DNA of 64,000 bases from Branchiostoma lanceolatum (taxonomy: Eukaryota > Chordata > Leptocardii > Amphioxiformes > Branchiostomatidae), in assembly GCF_035083965.1 (NCBI RefSeq), contig NC_089739.1:5028198-5092197 (forward strand), read 5' to 3'. Below are positions 1 to 12,259 of the stretch, in pieces. The stretch's first letter is position 1; the number at the start of each line of letters is the position of its first letter. Both the position numbers and the translations under genes were made by a program. The notes under the pieces are model-generated. The model saw only the letters and a list, made by a program, of their open reading frames with translations. It searched no databases and was not told the DNA's origin.

Positions 1-206
1 TGGTCACCGAAGCGTCGGTTGAATAAATATTTTGGTTGTGTAAAAAGAAAAAAAGAGTCTTATTATTCATCCTATTTCATAGATTTGAAAGTATCGACGT
101 TGCCGTTCGAAAATATAAGGTCAGTCATTGAAAACTTTTGTGAAGGTTGGTCAAGACATCTTAAAGTTTAATTACTTACCTTCAAGTAACTTCTTTATTT
201 TCCTAG

Positions 207-3200
207 ATAATCCGTTGGTGCTCCTTGAAACCATCAAAACGTTCATGTTCCAAGTCGTCCTCCAGACCATGTTACCTGTGGACACTTTCTTCTTCCTCAG
301 GCGAGTGTTGGTCTTCTTTCCGTTTGCTGGTAGAGTCAAACCTGTCTAGAGTGACCACGCAAAGAAATTAAAGAAAATGGTAGCAGTTGGTTAGCGACCA
401 TCATAGAATAGAAAGCATGAATGATTGAGTCAATGGGAAAAATAGTACACCTAAAAAGTGGCCACTGTGAGCAGGTGGTCATTATGCAGATCAAGAGGTG
501 GTTAATAGACTAAGTACTGATCAATGTAATTACCTGGTGGAAAGAATCAAAAGCTGGAGGTATGATGTCTTGATAGTTCGATGTTCAATAACATCCGAAG
601 TGCTTATATTTTGTGCAAATGTCTATTTTGTTAAACAATATTATTATGGTTTATATAATTTCAGGAGATTCTTAATTTTGAGGTCATTGGTGTCTTATAC
701 ACTATAGACATTAGAATTCTATCCAACAAACCAGAACATGAATGATTATCGTGCGGTTTATCACCATCATAATCATCAGCTTATATCTGCTTGAATACGA
801 ATCTTATTGCTTGCAGTGGGCTGCTTATGACATACCTCCTGCTGAAGCGATTGGAAGAAGCTCTGGAAGAAGGACAGTCGGTCAACTTCTGGATGCTGTA
901 CGTCCATAGATACCTCAGGTGAGTAGCTGTACTATCCCGCAAAGATTTTCGTAACATTTTAGCTGGAATCCTCTATATAAATCACGGCTAGGGTTATGTG
1001 TATTCATATTGGTGAAAAGTGATATATACGGCTATCATTGAAGCTCATCTGTGTTAATAGTGATCATGTAATAAAATGCTAAACTTCCTTTTAACAATAA
1101 GTTATTCACGGATCAAATTTTCAACGACCACTGTCGCCTCTTCAGGATCAATTATTGGTCATTATTGATCCTGAAGAAGGTGACAGTGGTCGTTGAAATT
1201 TTGATCCGTGAATACCTTAGTGTCATCATCAGTATCATCATGCCAAGGTCTCTGTGATCAAACATGCAATTGTTACCGTTACGCCACGTTGTGGCATTAA
1301 ATTGATCTATTCTTTGATAAAGGCAGGTGAAAATCGCTGAAACGTTGGGGTAGAAAATTGACTGCTTGTCTTATTTTCCGCTTACGAATACAGGCTAACT
1401 CCGGCGTTACTGTTTGTGATAATGGTGACGACGTGGGTGATTCCCCAGCTGTTCATGGGGCTTCTGTGGCACTCGCGGATGACTTCTGATCTGGACGCCT
1501 GCCGGGCAAACTGGTGGACAAACATCCTCTACATCAACAACATCGTCCACACAGACCATGGCGTAAGGACCCTGGGGCTTTTTAGCCTCCATAGAGTCAA
1601 GTTAAATTTTATTGCACAACGATATCGATTGTAACAGGTACAATGTAGGACAAAATACTACTGGTTACTTATATCAATCTAGTACAAACTACAGGAAGAT
1701 TCTGGGCTATACCATGTTGTCAATGGTAGATGATATCAACAGGAGGTACAATAGGGAGTCGTATATGTCAATTATACAGTTACATGATGAGGAATTGAAT
1801 GTCTTATACAGTTAAATCGCTATTTCACGGATTCTTTTTGCATCGATGTATATATATATTGGCCTAGATATACAAATATGATGTCGGGACATGACATAAG
1901 AACACGATGACTTTTGGGCTGTGGGGGCGGGGGACTCATCATATGCTATCTTCCATACCTGGCCAGCCCAGCCTTCTAACAAAGCTGTTACAACCAGAAA
2001 GAGGCACATGAAGATATCGAAGAATTCATGGCACCGTTGAATATACAATCTGTAGTTCCGGTATAGTTCCAATTCATGATTTCCTAAGAAATAGCAAATG
2101 GTGTAGCGAAACGTTAGTAGATATAGATAAAACTCTTGTGGGCCTGGGATACGTCACAAATCATTATCATCTATTGTCATTTGTAGTGCCTCGGTTGGAC
2201 CTGGTATTTGGCTAACGACATGCAGTTCTTCATCATCGGAGTGCCCATAGTGTACATTCTCTACAGGTGAGAGTATGACTGTGAGCATTAGACTTAAGTC
2301 CCGATTGTCAATTACGATTTGCTTACTTTACTGTCCATCGTTGTGCTTTTTTGGATCCTCTAATGGCTGATTAAACCGGGCTGTCAGCACTCTACCGCAG
2401 ATGTCGCATACAAACTCGCCCTGCCATTGGCCAGGTTGTGATGCCGCTTTGCTCTTCTGGCCTCTGCTTTTGTGTTGTAGTTAGCTGCAAAGGAGACACT
2501 GCCTGCTGTACACCTCTGCCTCCATTGGCATCTACCTGTTGCCAGTCCTTCAAGCTCACGTCGCTAGGTTTAATACTAAACTCTTTCAGCTTAACGACCT
2601 AACGTGTGCAGTTATGACGGAAGTTACCTACTGCCTGTATCTCTATGTATGCTATACCATATTCAGTATTACGTTTTTGTCCGCAGGTGTTTTTACGCTG
2701 GGCTTGCTATAAAACTGCTACTCCGCATTGCCAACTTTGGTGCTACAGCTGTGGTGGTAGCAAAATACCACATTAGAGCTGACTTTTTCCTTGCCGAGTG
2801 AGTATCCAGCAATGCTTTATATTTACTGATTTGTTGATTGATAATAAGGGGATACGTAAATGACCCGCCCCTAGGCGTACACGGTGCCGTAAGGCATGGT
2901 CGGTTCCTATAAGCACCCAATAAACACCCTATACACCGATCGCGATGGAAAGCATACCATTAACGTTATTAATGCTTGAATAATGGATATGGTAACGTTA
3001 TCAATGGTTATGTTAACGTTATTAATGGTTATGTTAACGCTTTTTATGGTTATGTTACAAAAAGTGAACCAATTGAAACATTAAAATACGTGGTCAGTGT
3101 ATGGGATATTAATGACCGGTGGTTTTGAGAACTTGAATTTGAGTCTTCTCATTGGTCGACGTCATCTGGCTATAAGAAGAAAGTCCTCCATTGTCTGCCT

Positions 3201-5359
3201 CCAATTCCCTTTGCCATATCATCTTTGTAAATGACGGTTGATATTTGATATATCAAATATCCTTTCGGAAGTTCCTCCGGCATGAACGTTTTAGGGTGAC
3301 AGCATAACGATATGTAATCATGGACTATGTTATGTTTCATTCGCAAAGAATACAGGAGAGAAGCAAAAAACCCGACGTTAGGTATACGGAGTACTACATC
3401 AAACCGTGGGTCCGCATCGGCCCGTACCTCATCGGCATGTTTGTTGGGTGGGTCTTGTACAAGACAAGAGGGATGCGTGCAAGCGACAGATGTGATGGGA
3501 AGATGGTATTGGTAAGCACGTCGTCGTAACGCATCTTCATTACCACTACCGCGTATCATTGGTACATATATTTACTTGATATCACTTTAAATTAGTACAT
3601 CTAACAATATTTGTAAATAGTTTCACTGTAGTAAATCACTGATTAACAAACCTTTTTTTGTATACTGTACAATCAAATAGTTGATACCTAGCCAACGTTT
3701 TGGTTACCGTCCGTCACTAACAAAGTTCATTGTACGTGGAATTTGGTACCGCATTCTTCATACTGCAGCAGCGACACCTAGCTGCAGTGCAAAGTAGAGC
3801 AGGTTACTTAGTAGTATGGCCCTGACGAAGGTGACAGGCGGTCACCGTAACCTTTACTAGGTATAAAGGTTTCGGCTGTGTACTTTGATCAATGGACACG
3901 CATGTTATGTTAATCAAAACATTATTTGAACAATGTATTAACTGCAAGAATGGTGTTAATCATGTCCGCTAACAGTTTGTTTTTTCCTGTTGTTCAGTGG
4001 TTGGTCTTTTTTGGGTGGTGCAGTGCCATAGCGAGCGCCCTTGCTGTAGTTTTCGGACTGTACGGGGTCTATAACGGGGCCGTTCTGAGCTACTCCGTCA
4101 ACATGTTCTACATTGCCATTCACCGATCTGTGTGGGCCATGGCCTTGGGTTGGATGGTGGTCGCCTGTTACCATGGATATGGAGGTAATAACGGCATCGT
4201 GTTGGAAACTATTTGCACTCACTGTATTTTAGTGAATACAATGATGTACGTGGGAATAATGATATCATCAATAAACTAGTCATACAATTCGCCTTTTTGG
4301 CGACACGTCAGGCACGAGCCTAATGGTATACTTTAAGAGGAACTGGCTACTAGGCAGCGGAATTTACAACACATTTTCATTACATGAAAATCCTATCGAC
4401 AGTCAAAAAATGTTATTCAAAGGAGCATCCAGTCAATTTTTGTCCAGGTTTGAGTCTTTTTGTGTTCACTGTCGCCATGGCAATAATGGGTTTGCGCCAA
4501 TCTTGTTCCAAATCCTATCGTCTGCAGGGGTGGTGAACACTGTCCTCTCCTGGACCTTCTGGGTGCCGCTGAGTCGTCTGACGTACTCCGCCTACCTGAT
4601 ACATCCCATCGTCATGTTTCTGACTTACCACACTGCTGAGAGTACACTGCACTTATCCACCTTAAACGTGGTACGCTAGATATCTGACTTGCAACTAATT
4701 GATGATCTGTGGTTATCTATGTTCGTAGGATTATATGCATGTTTAAGTTACAAACGTTAGGGAAATTCGCCAATAACTGTTTGCGGGCAAATTGTAGATG
4801 GCAACATAGGTTCTCTATCATTTAGGAGCTTTTGGTTATCGAGTGTGATCATGTCCCTTCGAGATTCCCAGCCGTGGAAACTGAAAATAATGAGGCCGTG
4901 GAATTCATCAATCCATGGTCTCCGGATATACTTGAAATAGTACAATGACGGTGAACAGGCACTAACCAGCAAAAAAAACGTATTCTCATTGTACCATTAC
5001 TATCACTGTTTTCTCATCTATGGTTATGTGAAAGTTCCTTGTGTCAAAATTAATCTTTCAGTTCTTTTTATGGATGGTTCATTTTGTGTCAAAGAACTGG
5101 CAGATAGATCTGCACGGAATATATATATATATATATATACATAAGATTTGCTAGCGCCATCATCACTCTTACTCTTCGTGTTTTTTATTTGTTTACATAG
5201 ATCCACTACTTCCTGGGCCACCTGATGATGTCGTACGGCTTGGCCGTCGTGGTGTTTGTAACCGTTGAGAGTCCTACCATGAATCTGCTGAAGATCACCG
5301 CTGGAAATGATGACACATCAAGCAATCGCCGCCCTTCAGATTACAATAGGTTGCCGTGA
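207..5359 (+). CDS. NRF-6-like acyltransferase-3 family membrane protein, 5' partial
   Basis: This is the 3' part of a gene for a multi-pass membrane protein of the acyltransferase-3 / nose-resistant-to-fluoxetine family. These proteins are thought to transfer acyl groups to lipids or sugars; the substrate here is unknown. Exons are 207-300, 817-918, 1394-1562, 2187-2266, 2687-2797, 3349-3511, 3998-4184, 4528-4670 and 5201-5359, and all phases join, giving 401 residues before a TGA at 5357. Family signatures are FFFLSGLLMTY across exons 1-2, LYVHRYLRLTP across exons 2-3, ANWWTNILYINN, WYLANDMQFFI and RIGPYLIGMFVGWVLY. About eight hydrophobic segments are visible. The signal-peptide and N-terminal NRF region lie outside the window. 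The first intron uses a GC donor at 301. The start of the exon at 3349 is the least certain border, because its acceptor is weak. Confidence 0.9.
333..520. repeat. Short pogo-like MITE remnant
   Basis: After a TA at 331-332 the sequence reads GAGTCAAACCTG, matching the terminus of the element at 26437-27785. Further in it shares the same internal motifs (GTCAATGGGAAAAA, AAAGTGGCCAC). It lies in the first intron of the acyltransferase gene. The right end is not clear. Confidence 0.5.
1104..1213. repeat. Hairpin MITE (110 bp palindrome)
   Basis: Two arms of about 50 bp are inverted copies (ATTCACGGATCAAA at the left end, TTTGATCCGTGAAT at the right), separated by a short loop near 1153-1162. 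The element sits in an intron of the acyltransferase gene. It looks like a non-autonomous DNA element; no clear target-site duplication was found. Confidence 0.8.
2951..3057. repeat. AT-rich minisatellite, about 24 bp unit
   Basis: Four to five imperfect copies of a unit close to AATGGTTATGTTAACGTT run in tandem within the intron between acyltransferase exons 5 and 6. Confidence 0.75.
5118..5140. repeat. (AT)n microsatellite
   Basis: An uninterrupted alternating AT run lies in the last intron of the acyltransferase gene. Confidence 0.9.
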
Positions 5360-6416
5360 AGATAGTTAAGAATTATTCAAAGACACATTGTCAAAAGGTT
5401 CATTTTATTTGATTTGCATTCAAATCTAAGGGAAGATGCACAGTTGGACGCAATTCTTTCTCATTTCTCCTATTGTTATTATTTGATGACTGAATGTGGA
5501 TATGAAACGTTCGATGATGATAGTCTAAAAATGTTCGTTTCATTCGATATTGCATGGACAAGTCTTGGTGATGATGTAAAAGCCGTCGGTAAACAATCAA
5601 TGATGTGTTTTTTTTACATTGTGAAATGTCCATTCTATACAGAGATTAAGCTATATCGGAGCCTAAATGTGTTCCAATCAAGCACGAGATTACATTGCTA
5701 GCTATAGTCTAGCGGCATAGCTGAAATTTTTTGCAAATATTCTGTTACGTAAACTATATGTAAGCTAGGAGATAGAAATAGATTGGAACTGACAATCGCT
5801 TAGTACATTAAAATGGTGTCAGGGTAAAAGTTTTCAAAAAACGAGAGTCTCAAGAGCATTTCACATTCTTGAATATACTTTCTGGTTCTTTCAAGCATGA
5901 CAGATGAGAGATTTCCATTTTGTTGGACAAAATAAACATCAACTAATGTACGCAGCAGGTACATATACATCAATAGCGACCATACGTATGTTTATTACAC
6001 CTGAACCCTGATTCGTGCTTACCATCAAAGTCTGTGTGTCCTAAAGCAAAAGTTATGTAATAGTTTTTTTTTTTTAATTACCATTCAATACCCCCTCATT
6101 TTGTCATTTTTGTCTCTTATATTCCAAACTATTGAGAAAAAGCAGAAATGTCAGGAGGGGACAGGTACATCATCAGGTCTCAATTCAAGAGCATTTGTTT
6201 CATTTGTGAAGCTTATAAAAATAGTTCAGGTGTTGATCACCAAGCGGACAAGGACTGAATTGTGTTAGAATTTACTTCTTTATATTTTACTCGAGTTCGA
6301 ATCGTGGAAGTCTTATAAGTGTTGTGACTGATTTCCATCCATCATGAAACTTCTCCTTGATACGAACTTTTTTAAGTGGCAGAAGTGACTTTATCCAGGC
6401 TTGCTTCGGTTGGGAA
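5360..6416. other. Convergent intergenic region
   Basis: This holds the presumed 3' UTRs of the upstream acyltransferase (plus) and the downstream TRIM-RanBP2-like gene (minus). Open frames here are short and show no family similarity. No gene is supported. Confidence 0.6.
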
Positions 6417-9400
6417 TTAAGAAGACGTCTTTGCTTTTTCGACACACTGATCGAAGCATGTCTTGAACATGGCCGCGGTTTCAGGGAGTTTGAACCGAAC
6501 AGCGAAGTGCTCTGTCTTCGGTTCCTCTTCTGCCGCGTCCACGGCTGTCCAGACCCAGGAGCGGTCTGACCCAGAGTTGGGGTGCAGCGACATCGCCCCC
6601 GTGATGAGGTGGTTCGCACACAGCTTCAACACCTGTTCACGCCTCATCAGCACACGGGAACGGTTTGTCGTCTTGTGTCGTAGAATCTTGATGTCTCCAA
6701 CTCCTCGCTCTTTCCACTGTGTTGAGTCTGCATCCCAACGGAACAACTTTGCCCGGAACTTGAACAGCTGTTCCTCCTCCTCTTCTCCCGTTTTGAGTTC
6801 GATCTTCTCCCTGTTGAGACTCGTCATGGGGCGTTTTGCACTTGCCTGAGAAGCTGGGATGACCTGTTCAGGACTAAACTTGAAGCCTGTAGCTGGCCGA
6901 CTTCTCGCACTGGGGACACCGAAGACAAACCCTTTGGAATCTAGCGGCTTGGCGGGACTACTGAAAGAAAAGGCCACACCAGTTCCTGACGAGGCCTTTC
7001 CAAAAATCGGCCCACTCGAGACTGCCGGACGCCCAAATGTTGATCCCGACAGACTGTTGAGGCAAAGCCCCCCGGACGTTTTCGCGGCTTGCCCCGACGG
7101 TTGTTTGAAAACGAACGCTGATCCGGATATTCCCGAGATGCTTGCTGTTGATGCCTGTGCGTTTCTACCAGGTTTAGGCGTGCTGCACGCGAGACATAGT
7201 CTCCAAGCAGACCTACGGGTTGGCAAAGACCGTATCCAACAGGCAGAAGGAGTTTTCATAGCCAACTATAAGCTCCTTCTTCCAGTTGGATACGGTCTTT
7301 GCAATCTATTGGGTCTGGTTGGAGACTACGCGAGACATGCGGTCTTGTCAGCAGGGTTGTTAACCATGCACACACTACAATCCCACGTATCAACTTTTGG
7401 TTTGAACAAGGCAGCGAGATTCTTGCTCCCTCCGTCTGCTGTGCTGCCAGCTGCTGACGTTCCTGGCTTTGGAGTAGAGCAAGCCAGGCAGTTTGTTTTG
7501 TCTCCGGGGTTGTTAACCATGCAGACTTCACAGTCCCAGGATCCTGGTTTGGTCTTAAACAGGTCACCAAAACCCTGGAGGAAAAAAAGGAATTTCGTAA
7601 GCATGACCTATCTAAACTACATATTGCTTAATATATATGTGTGCCTCAAGAGTGAAGAATAGCAAGTGAACATGTACTATCATGTGTCATACACGAAATT
7701 TGATGATATTTAAGATCTATTTCTGGTCCAGATATGATTTTAGCTCTGTAAGTGTACGTGTACATCTATGAAATGTCATCCTGAAAAGGGTACATCTTAC
7801 GGCATCGGGCAGATATTTTTCTGTAATAGGTCTATCTACAAGACGAGTCTTCATAATCAATATTGAAAAGGCAATAAGCTTAACAACCACCTTATGCGAT
7901 TCTGTCTGAGATTTCTTCAGGAATGTGGCGGGAGTCTGTAGCGCCGAAGCCTGCTGCCTGTATCCTTTCGCAGGAGAAGGTTCGGGTGTCTGTGACGCTG
8001 AGGTATCCTGCTTCTTTTCTTTTTCAGGTGAAGGTTCTGAGCTAGCTGGCTGGGCGAACGTGAAGGCAAACTCAAACTTGGGCTTCTCTGTAGATCAAAA
8101 TGTCGGTAATATTAATACATGTATGGGAAAATTGCCACTGTCTCAGAGGTGAGGTCAACTGGCACATGTCAAGTATAAAATTACAACCATTTACCTCAAA
8201 GAATTATGCCCACACCTAAGCAAATATCAATTATGCGAATAACAGCCTAACTTACATGATTTAGTCCTTAGTGGTTGGTGGTGGGAATTACATACTAGTA
8301 CTTAGTCATTTGCATAATCTATGTTGAAATAAAAACATGAACTTTCATACATACAATATACGTAGATCTGTTAGTAAAGACCATAAGTTGAAATAGATTA
8401 TGCTTAATTACAGTCTCATTTGCATAATCAATTAAACAAGATGAAAAATGAATATGCAAAGGCTCTAAATGTTTCATTGAGGTATGAGGTCTCCGGACTC
8501 TTGTTGCTACATGTTTTGCACATTGTACAGCTTACCTTCAAATTCCTTTGTCTTAACTTCTCCCAAGTGAGGCTTAGCCAATCCTGATGTCTTGTCCTCC
8601 TCAAAAGCGACGTAAGCCTTCGCGGGCAGTCCCTCTGTAATATCGGCAAGCTCTGCCTGTAACAGTTTCTTCAGCCTACCGCTCACTTCCCCACTGACCG
8701 CCATGATGTCAAACTCCGACCCGTGTTCCACGATGTTCCGTCCGAACTCTGCCGCGCTCTCTAACGCCACAGTCGCCGTTTCTATCTCTTCTATAGCGGT
8801 GGAGAACTCCTTACTCCTGGTCTGGCTCCCAGTGGTCACAGAATCCAGTAACTCGGTCTCGCGTTGATTAACCAGTGCAGCCAACTCCCTTCTAGTTTGC
8901 TCTGCCTTTCTCTTGATCTTTTCGACACTTTCCTTGACATTTTTCTCTAACTCATACTTCTGTGAGTGCGCCTGTTGGTCAGCATTCTTAAGATCACCCA
9001 CCTTCTTCTCTGTTTTCTCCAGAATAGCGATTATGTCTTCTTTTGCCTTCACAGCCGTGTCGGCGAAATACTCGTACTCGTGCTCCTTGTGGGACAGCAC
9101 GGTACACAACTGACAAATAGCCTCGCTACAGTCGACGCAGTACAACTTGAGAGTCTCCTGTGGGTGGATCCTACACCTCGGCAGGGGACGAGGCTTGATC
9201 TTACTGAGGGTGTCGGATTCGGCCTTGAGTTGCTCTAAGCCGATCACCTGGTGACCTTTGAAGGCCTTTATACGACGGTGAATTGCTACACATTCGTCAC
9301 ACAGAAAGTAGCCACATTCCGTACAGAATGACTCCGCACCTGACTTCGTCTCACAGCTACCACAGAGGAGACTTTCAGCTTCTTCATTACTCAACTTTTT

Positions 9401-9667
9401 GTGGACGTCAACCGTGTCCTTCAAGCTCTCCACGAAGAAATTATCTTTCAGTTTCGTGACCTCGCCACCCGGAAGAAAAGTCTTGCTGCGGCAAGTGGGA
9501 CAATCTAGCTCTGTTGTGGCCTCCTGCTTCTTAAGAAACTCCTCAAGACACTGCTGGAAGAAGGAATGAAGACAAGACAGTACCTTGGGCCGGCGGTAGG
9601 GCTGCAGGCAAATCTGGCACTCGAGGAAGTCTTCTGAGAGCCGACTCAGAAGTTTCGATTCCGCCAT
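6417..9667 (-). CDS. TRIM-type RBCC protein with RanBP2 zinc fingers and Ran-binding domain (interrupted by MITE)
   Basis: Exons are 9667-8536, 8087-7891 and 7574-6417; phases (1, then 0) join without a gap. Exon 1 encodes a RING (C17, C20, C32, H34, C40, C56, C59), two B-boxes (about 102-140 and 165-200) and a coiled coil (about 205-320), as in TRIM ubiquitin ligases. Exon 2 is a polar linker starting FEFAFTF. Exon 3 encodes two RanBP2-type zinc fingers (W-x-C-x2-C-x10-C-x2-C), an FG-containing linker (STFG, PIFG, FVFG) and a C-terminal RanBD1 domain with an acidic lead-in (EEEEEQLFKFRAKLFRW). The second half matches nucleoporin RanBP2/Nup358. Without the insertion the product would be 781 aa; as read it stops after residue 525 inside finger 2. 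The fifth RING ligand is Phe37 instead of Cys. The joining of the two halves is an inference from splice sites and phase. The alternative is two adjacent genes, but the second half has no good start of its own. Confidence 0.82.
7188..7337. mobile_element. 132-bp MITE with 9-bp target-site duplication inside a coding exon
   Basis: The element runs 7197-7328 with terminal inverted repeats TAGTCTCCAA and TTGGAGACTA, and longer internal inverted arms (GCAAAGACCGTATCCAAC and its complement). The 9-bp sequence CGCGAGACA flanks it on both sides (7188-7196 and 7329-7337). It splits the second RanBP2 zinc finger between Leu-Ala and the fourth Cys. Element plus one duplicate is 141 bp, so frame is kept, but its first triplet in the gene's frame is TAG. 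Confidence 0.93.
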
Positions 9668-9699
9668 CTTGAACGCTTCGAGAGGTTGAAGTACGAAAC

Positions 9700-9759
9700 A
9701 AGCCGTAAGAAATGAAATGTTTGATTTCTAAGCCGTAAGAAATGAAATGTTCGATTTCT
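9700..9759. repeat. 30-bp tandem duplication upstream of the TRIM-RanBP2-like gene
   Basis: Two adjacent 30-bp copies beginning AAGCCGTAAGAAATGAAATG differ at one base. They lie 33 bp upstream of the start codon, so probably in the 5' UTR or core promoter. Confidence 0.9.
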
Positions 9760-12259
9760 AAGATACACTGTACTGCCCAAAAGTGGCAAACGGCGAATTC
9801 TAACTTGGATGCCTTGAGCTTTAATAGCAGTTACCGTAACTTGGAAGAAACCAGTGTGAACAAATATCGGAGGGACTGCTGACTTGTCGACTTAGAACTT
9901 TCACCTAGGATACCCAAATATGGTGAGCATGCAAATGACGTTGCCTTTGCTTACGTGTCGCACACGTCATGTGGTTGTGTACCTTAAAACAACAAAGGTT
10001 TTGCTCATCTTAGAATTAAACATTGTCCTTCCAGGGGCACATGTATAACTATTCCTAGACGTTTTACATAATACATGGCTTACTTTATGACAGGACAATC
10101 AGGACAATCACCAAAGCACTACCCTAGGAGCCAGACTGGGGATCGGGCCGTCAGTCAGAGTCCTTTGGTGGCCCAAGGCAGTAAGCCCGCCGATTTAATT
10201 TGGCGCTACGGGCGAGTTGTAGCCCCGGGGAGTTGACCGGGCCGGTCAACTCGAGGGCGCAAACTAGTATATACTGTTTTGTGGTGAAATTATATCACTA
10301 CATCCATAAAGTTATTCCTAAAAGAGTAAAATTCACAGAAATTTAGCAAATGGGTAAAAGTTTTATTATCTTTAAGTATGCAACTAACTAACTATCGAAA
10401 CGCTAGGGGTATGGTTAAAAGTTGCGGCTGTTACATGGAAACATCCCCTAGGCCTCTTCACCACCTGTCAAGGTGTCTAATAGCTATAGACAGACTGGTC
10501 TGAATACTAGTACTTCAACGGTCCAAAATCTTCAATGTTTGATTGCAAAAAGTATCTTGTCGACATGTAACAGGGCCGGCTATTAAAGCTCTTTGATGTC
10601 TTCCCGGCTACGGAAGACGGATGTCTCAGGCCTGACCTCGGTCCACGTCGTGGACTCTGACTTCGTGGCTTTTGACCGGAACGTACTAGGCTGGGCCTGG
10701 TCAGTTACTCGTAAGCTCCTTGGGCTAAGTGATAGTCAGCAGCCGTACGCGTGGACTTGATAGTTGTTGAGTCCGCGGTTGTTGACGAGCCCTACTTAAT
10801 ACCGGAGCCGTGGACTCCGGTTACCGGCGGGTATACCGTCCGCAGCCGTGGCCAGTCGTCGACCACGCCGGTGACGAACGAGGCGACTGTCTCGGTCGTG
10901 GACGAACCAATTACTAAATCTTGTACTAGTCTGAGCCGTGCCCCATTGAGATTGAGATCGCGATCTCTGCCAGTACTATTGATTCTATCAGCAGTGATCC
11001 CGATCGGAGTCACTGCCGACAAAAACACATATATCATATATTTGACGCAGGGCTGAGCAATTATAGAAACGGATAGAATTCGTAATCCTCGTGATCTGCT
11101 AAGAGAAAAATGTTCTTTTTTTTGGTATTTTTGCATTGAACTATTACAATGCATTTCCTTTAAACATACCCGACTCGCAACTTCTGCATTACAGTGCAAG
11201 TTTTTTTACAAGTTTACCCAATAAACTCGCAACAAGCTCAAGTAGGCCTGACTAAGCATTTTTCAAACAATCCCACTGTGTGTCATTACATGACATGGCA
11301 AAACACGTTCCCCACCTGTATCAATGTATGACGTTGCAGAACAGTACAAGGTTAAACTAACCGACCACGCCCCTTCAGCATGACTTTGCTCAAAATAAAT
11401 AGACCCAAGGACAAAGAACCGCATGCGCGCAACAAAACGTAACGATATATGAATTGATTGCGAGCTGGCTTCATATTCAGTCCATATGACCTCGATATTT
11501 AGTCATTTTACTAAACACAAAGTATATTCATTGTAACTGACTATATAATTTGTCATAATGAGAATTCTTGGTTATATAACTGTAGTCTAGTTTTAAATCT
11601 ATTCCTTTCTGATGCTGTCAAACCCGGAAGTGAGTTGACATTTGAAAAGGCCCGGTTCTTCGAGCGGCATCGAGCCTGAGTTCACAACACTGGAAGATTT
11701 TGAGAGAATAGATCCAAGGAAAGCCACTACCTGCACCAGCTCTGGTCTAAGACGTTCTACCGACTTCTTAGTACTTCGTAAGTATGAACAGTTTACTTGG
11801 GGATTTTCTCTTTTCTGCTAAATCTCACGCTTCAACCGTGGCGACTCTTTGTTTATATCAAGGTTTAGTTGTTTATGATTGTAAGCAAAGAGTCTTCAAC
11901 CTGCTTGTTGCATGATCAGTTAAAAGACGCACTCCTTCATAAGGCTAAGGTGTGCATATATACGTCTTGCAGTGTCAGGTGAGTTTTTAAGAACATAGGT
12001 AAGGTGAATTCTTTACGTTTTTCTTTTTGATTGGCGGTGCACTCAAATTTTCAAAATATTCTCGAGGTTCTCCAATGCCGGGGGATATATTATAGGGGAG
12101 ATACTTTTGGGCCGCGAAAACATTACGTATCTCGTGGTATACTTTTCAGCACTTAGGCAAGAAGCATGCACAAATGCTCTCCTTTGTGCATTTGAGAACA
12201 TGGCCCATTTCAAAACGCAAATCGAAAAAATACCAGCCGCACCAGTAGAAGGAGCCTAG
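9760..12259. other. Intergenic region between divergent genes
   Basis: No protein family was recognised. The stretch 10560-11000 is GC- and CpG-rich and has overlapping open frames on both strands, but their translations look like nothing known. A strong splice donor (GTAAGTAT at 11778) follows a purine-rich stretch from about 11640 and may end a 5' non-coding exon of the FMN reductase gene. Confidence 0.4.

Noticed and set aside
1160-1200. Hammerhead-ribozyme-like CCTGAAGAAGG...GTTGAAA string
   Set aside because: The required CTGATGA core is absent and the sequence is explained as one arm of a palindromic MITE.
10751-11199. Overlapping open frames of 101 and 135 codons on opposite strands
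   Set aside because: GC-rich sequence keeps frames open by chance; neither translation resembles a family and neither has a supporting exon structure.
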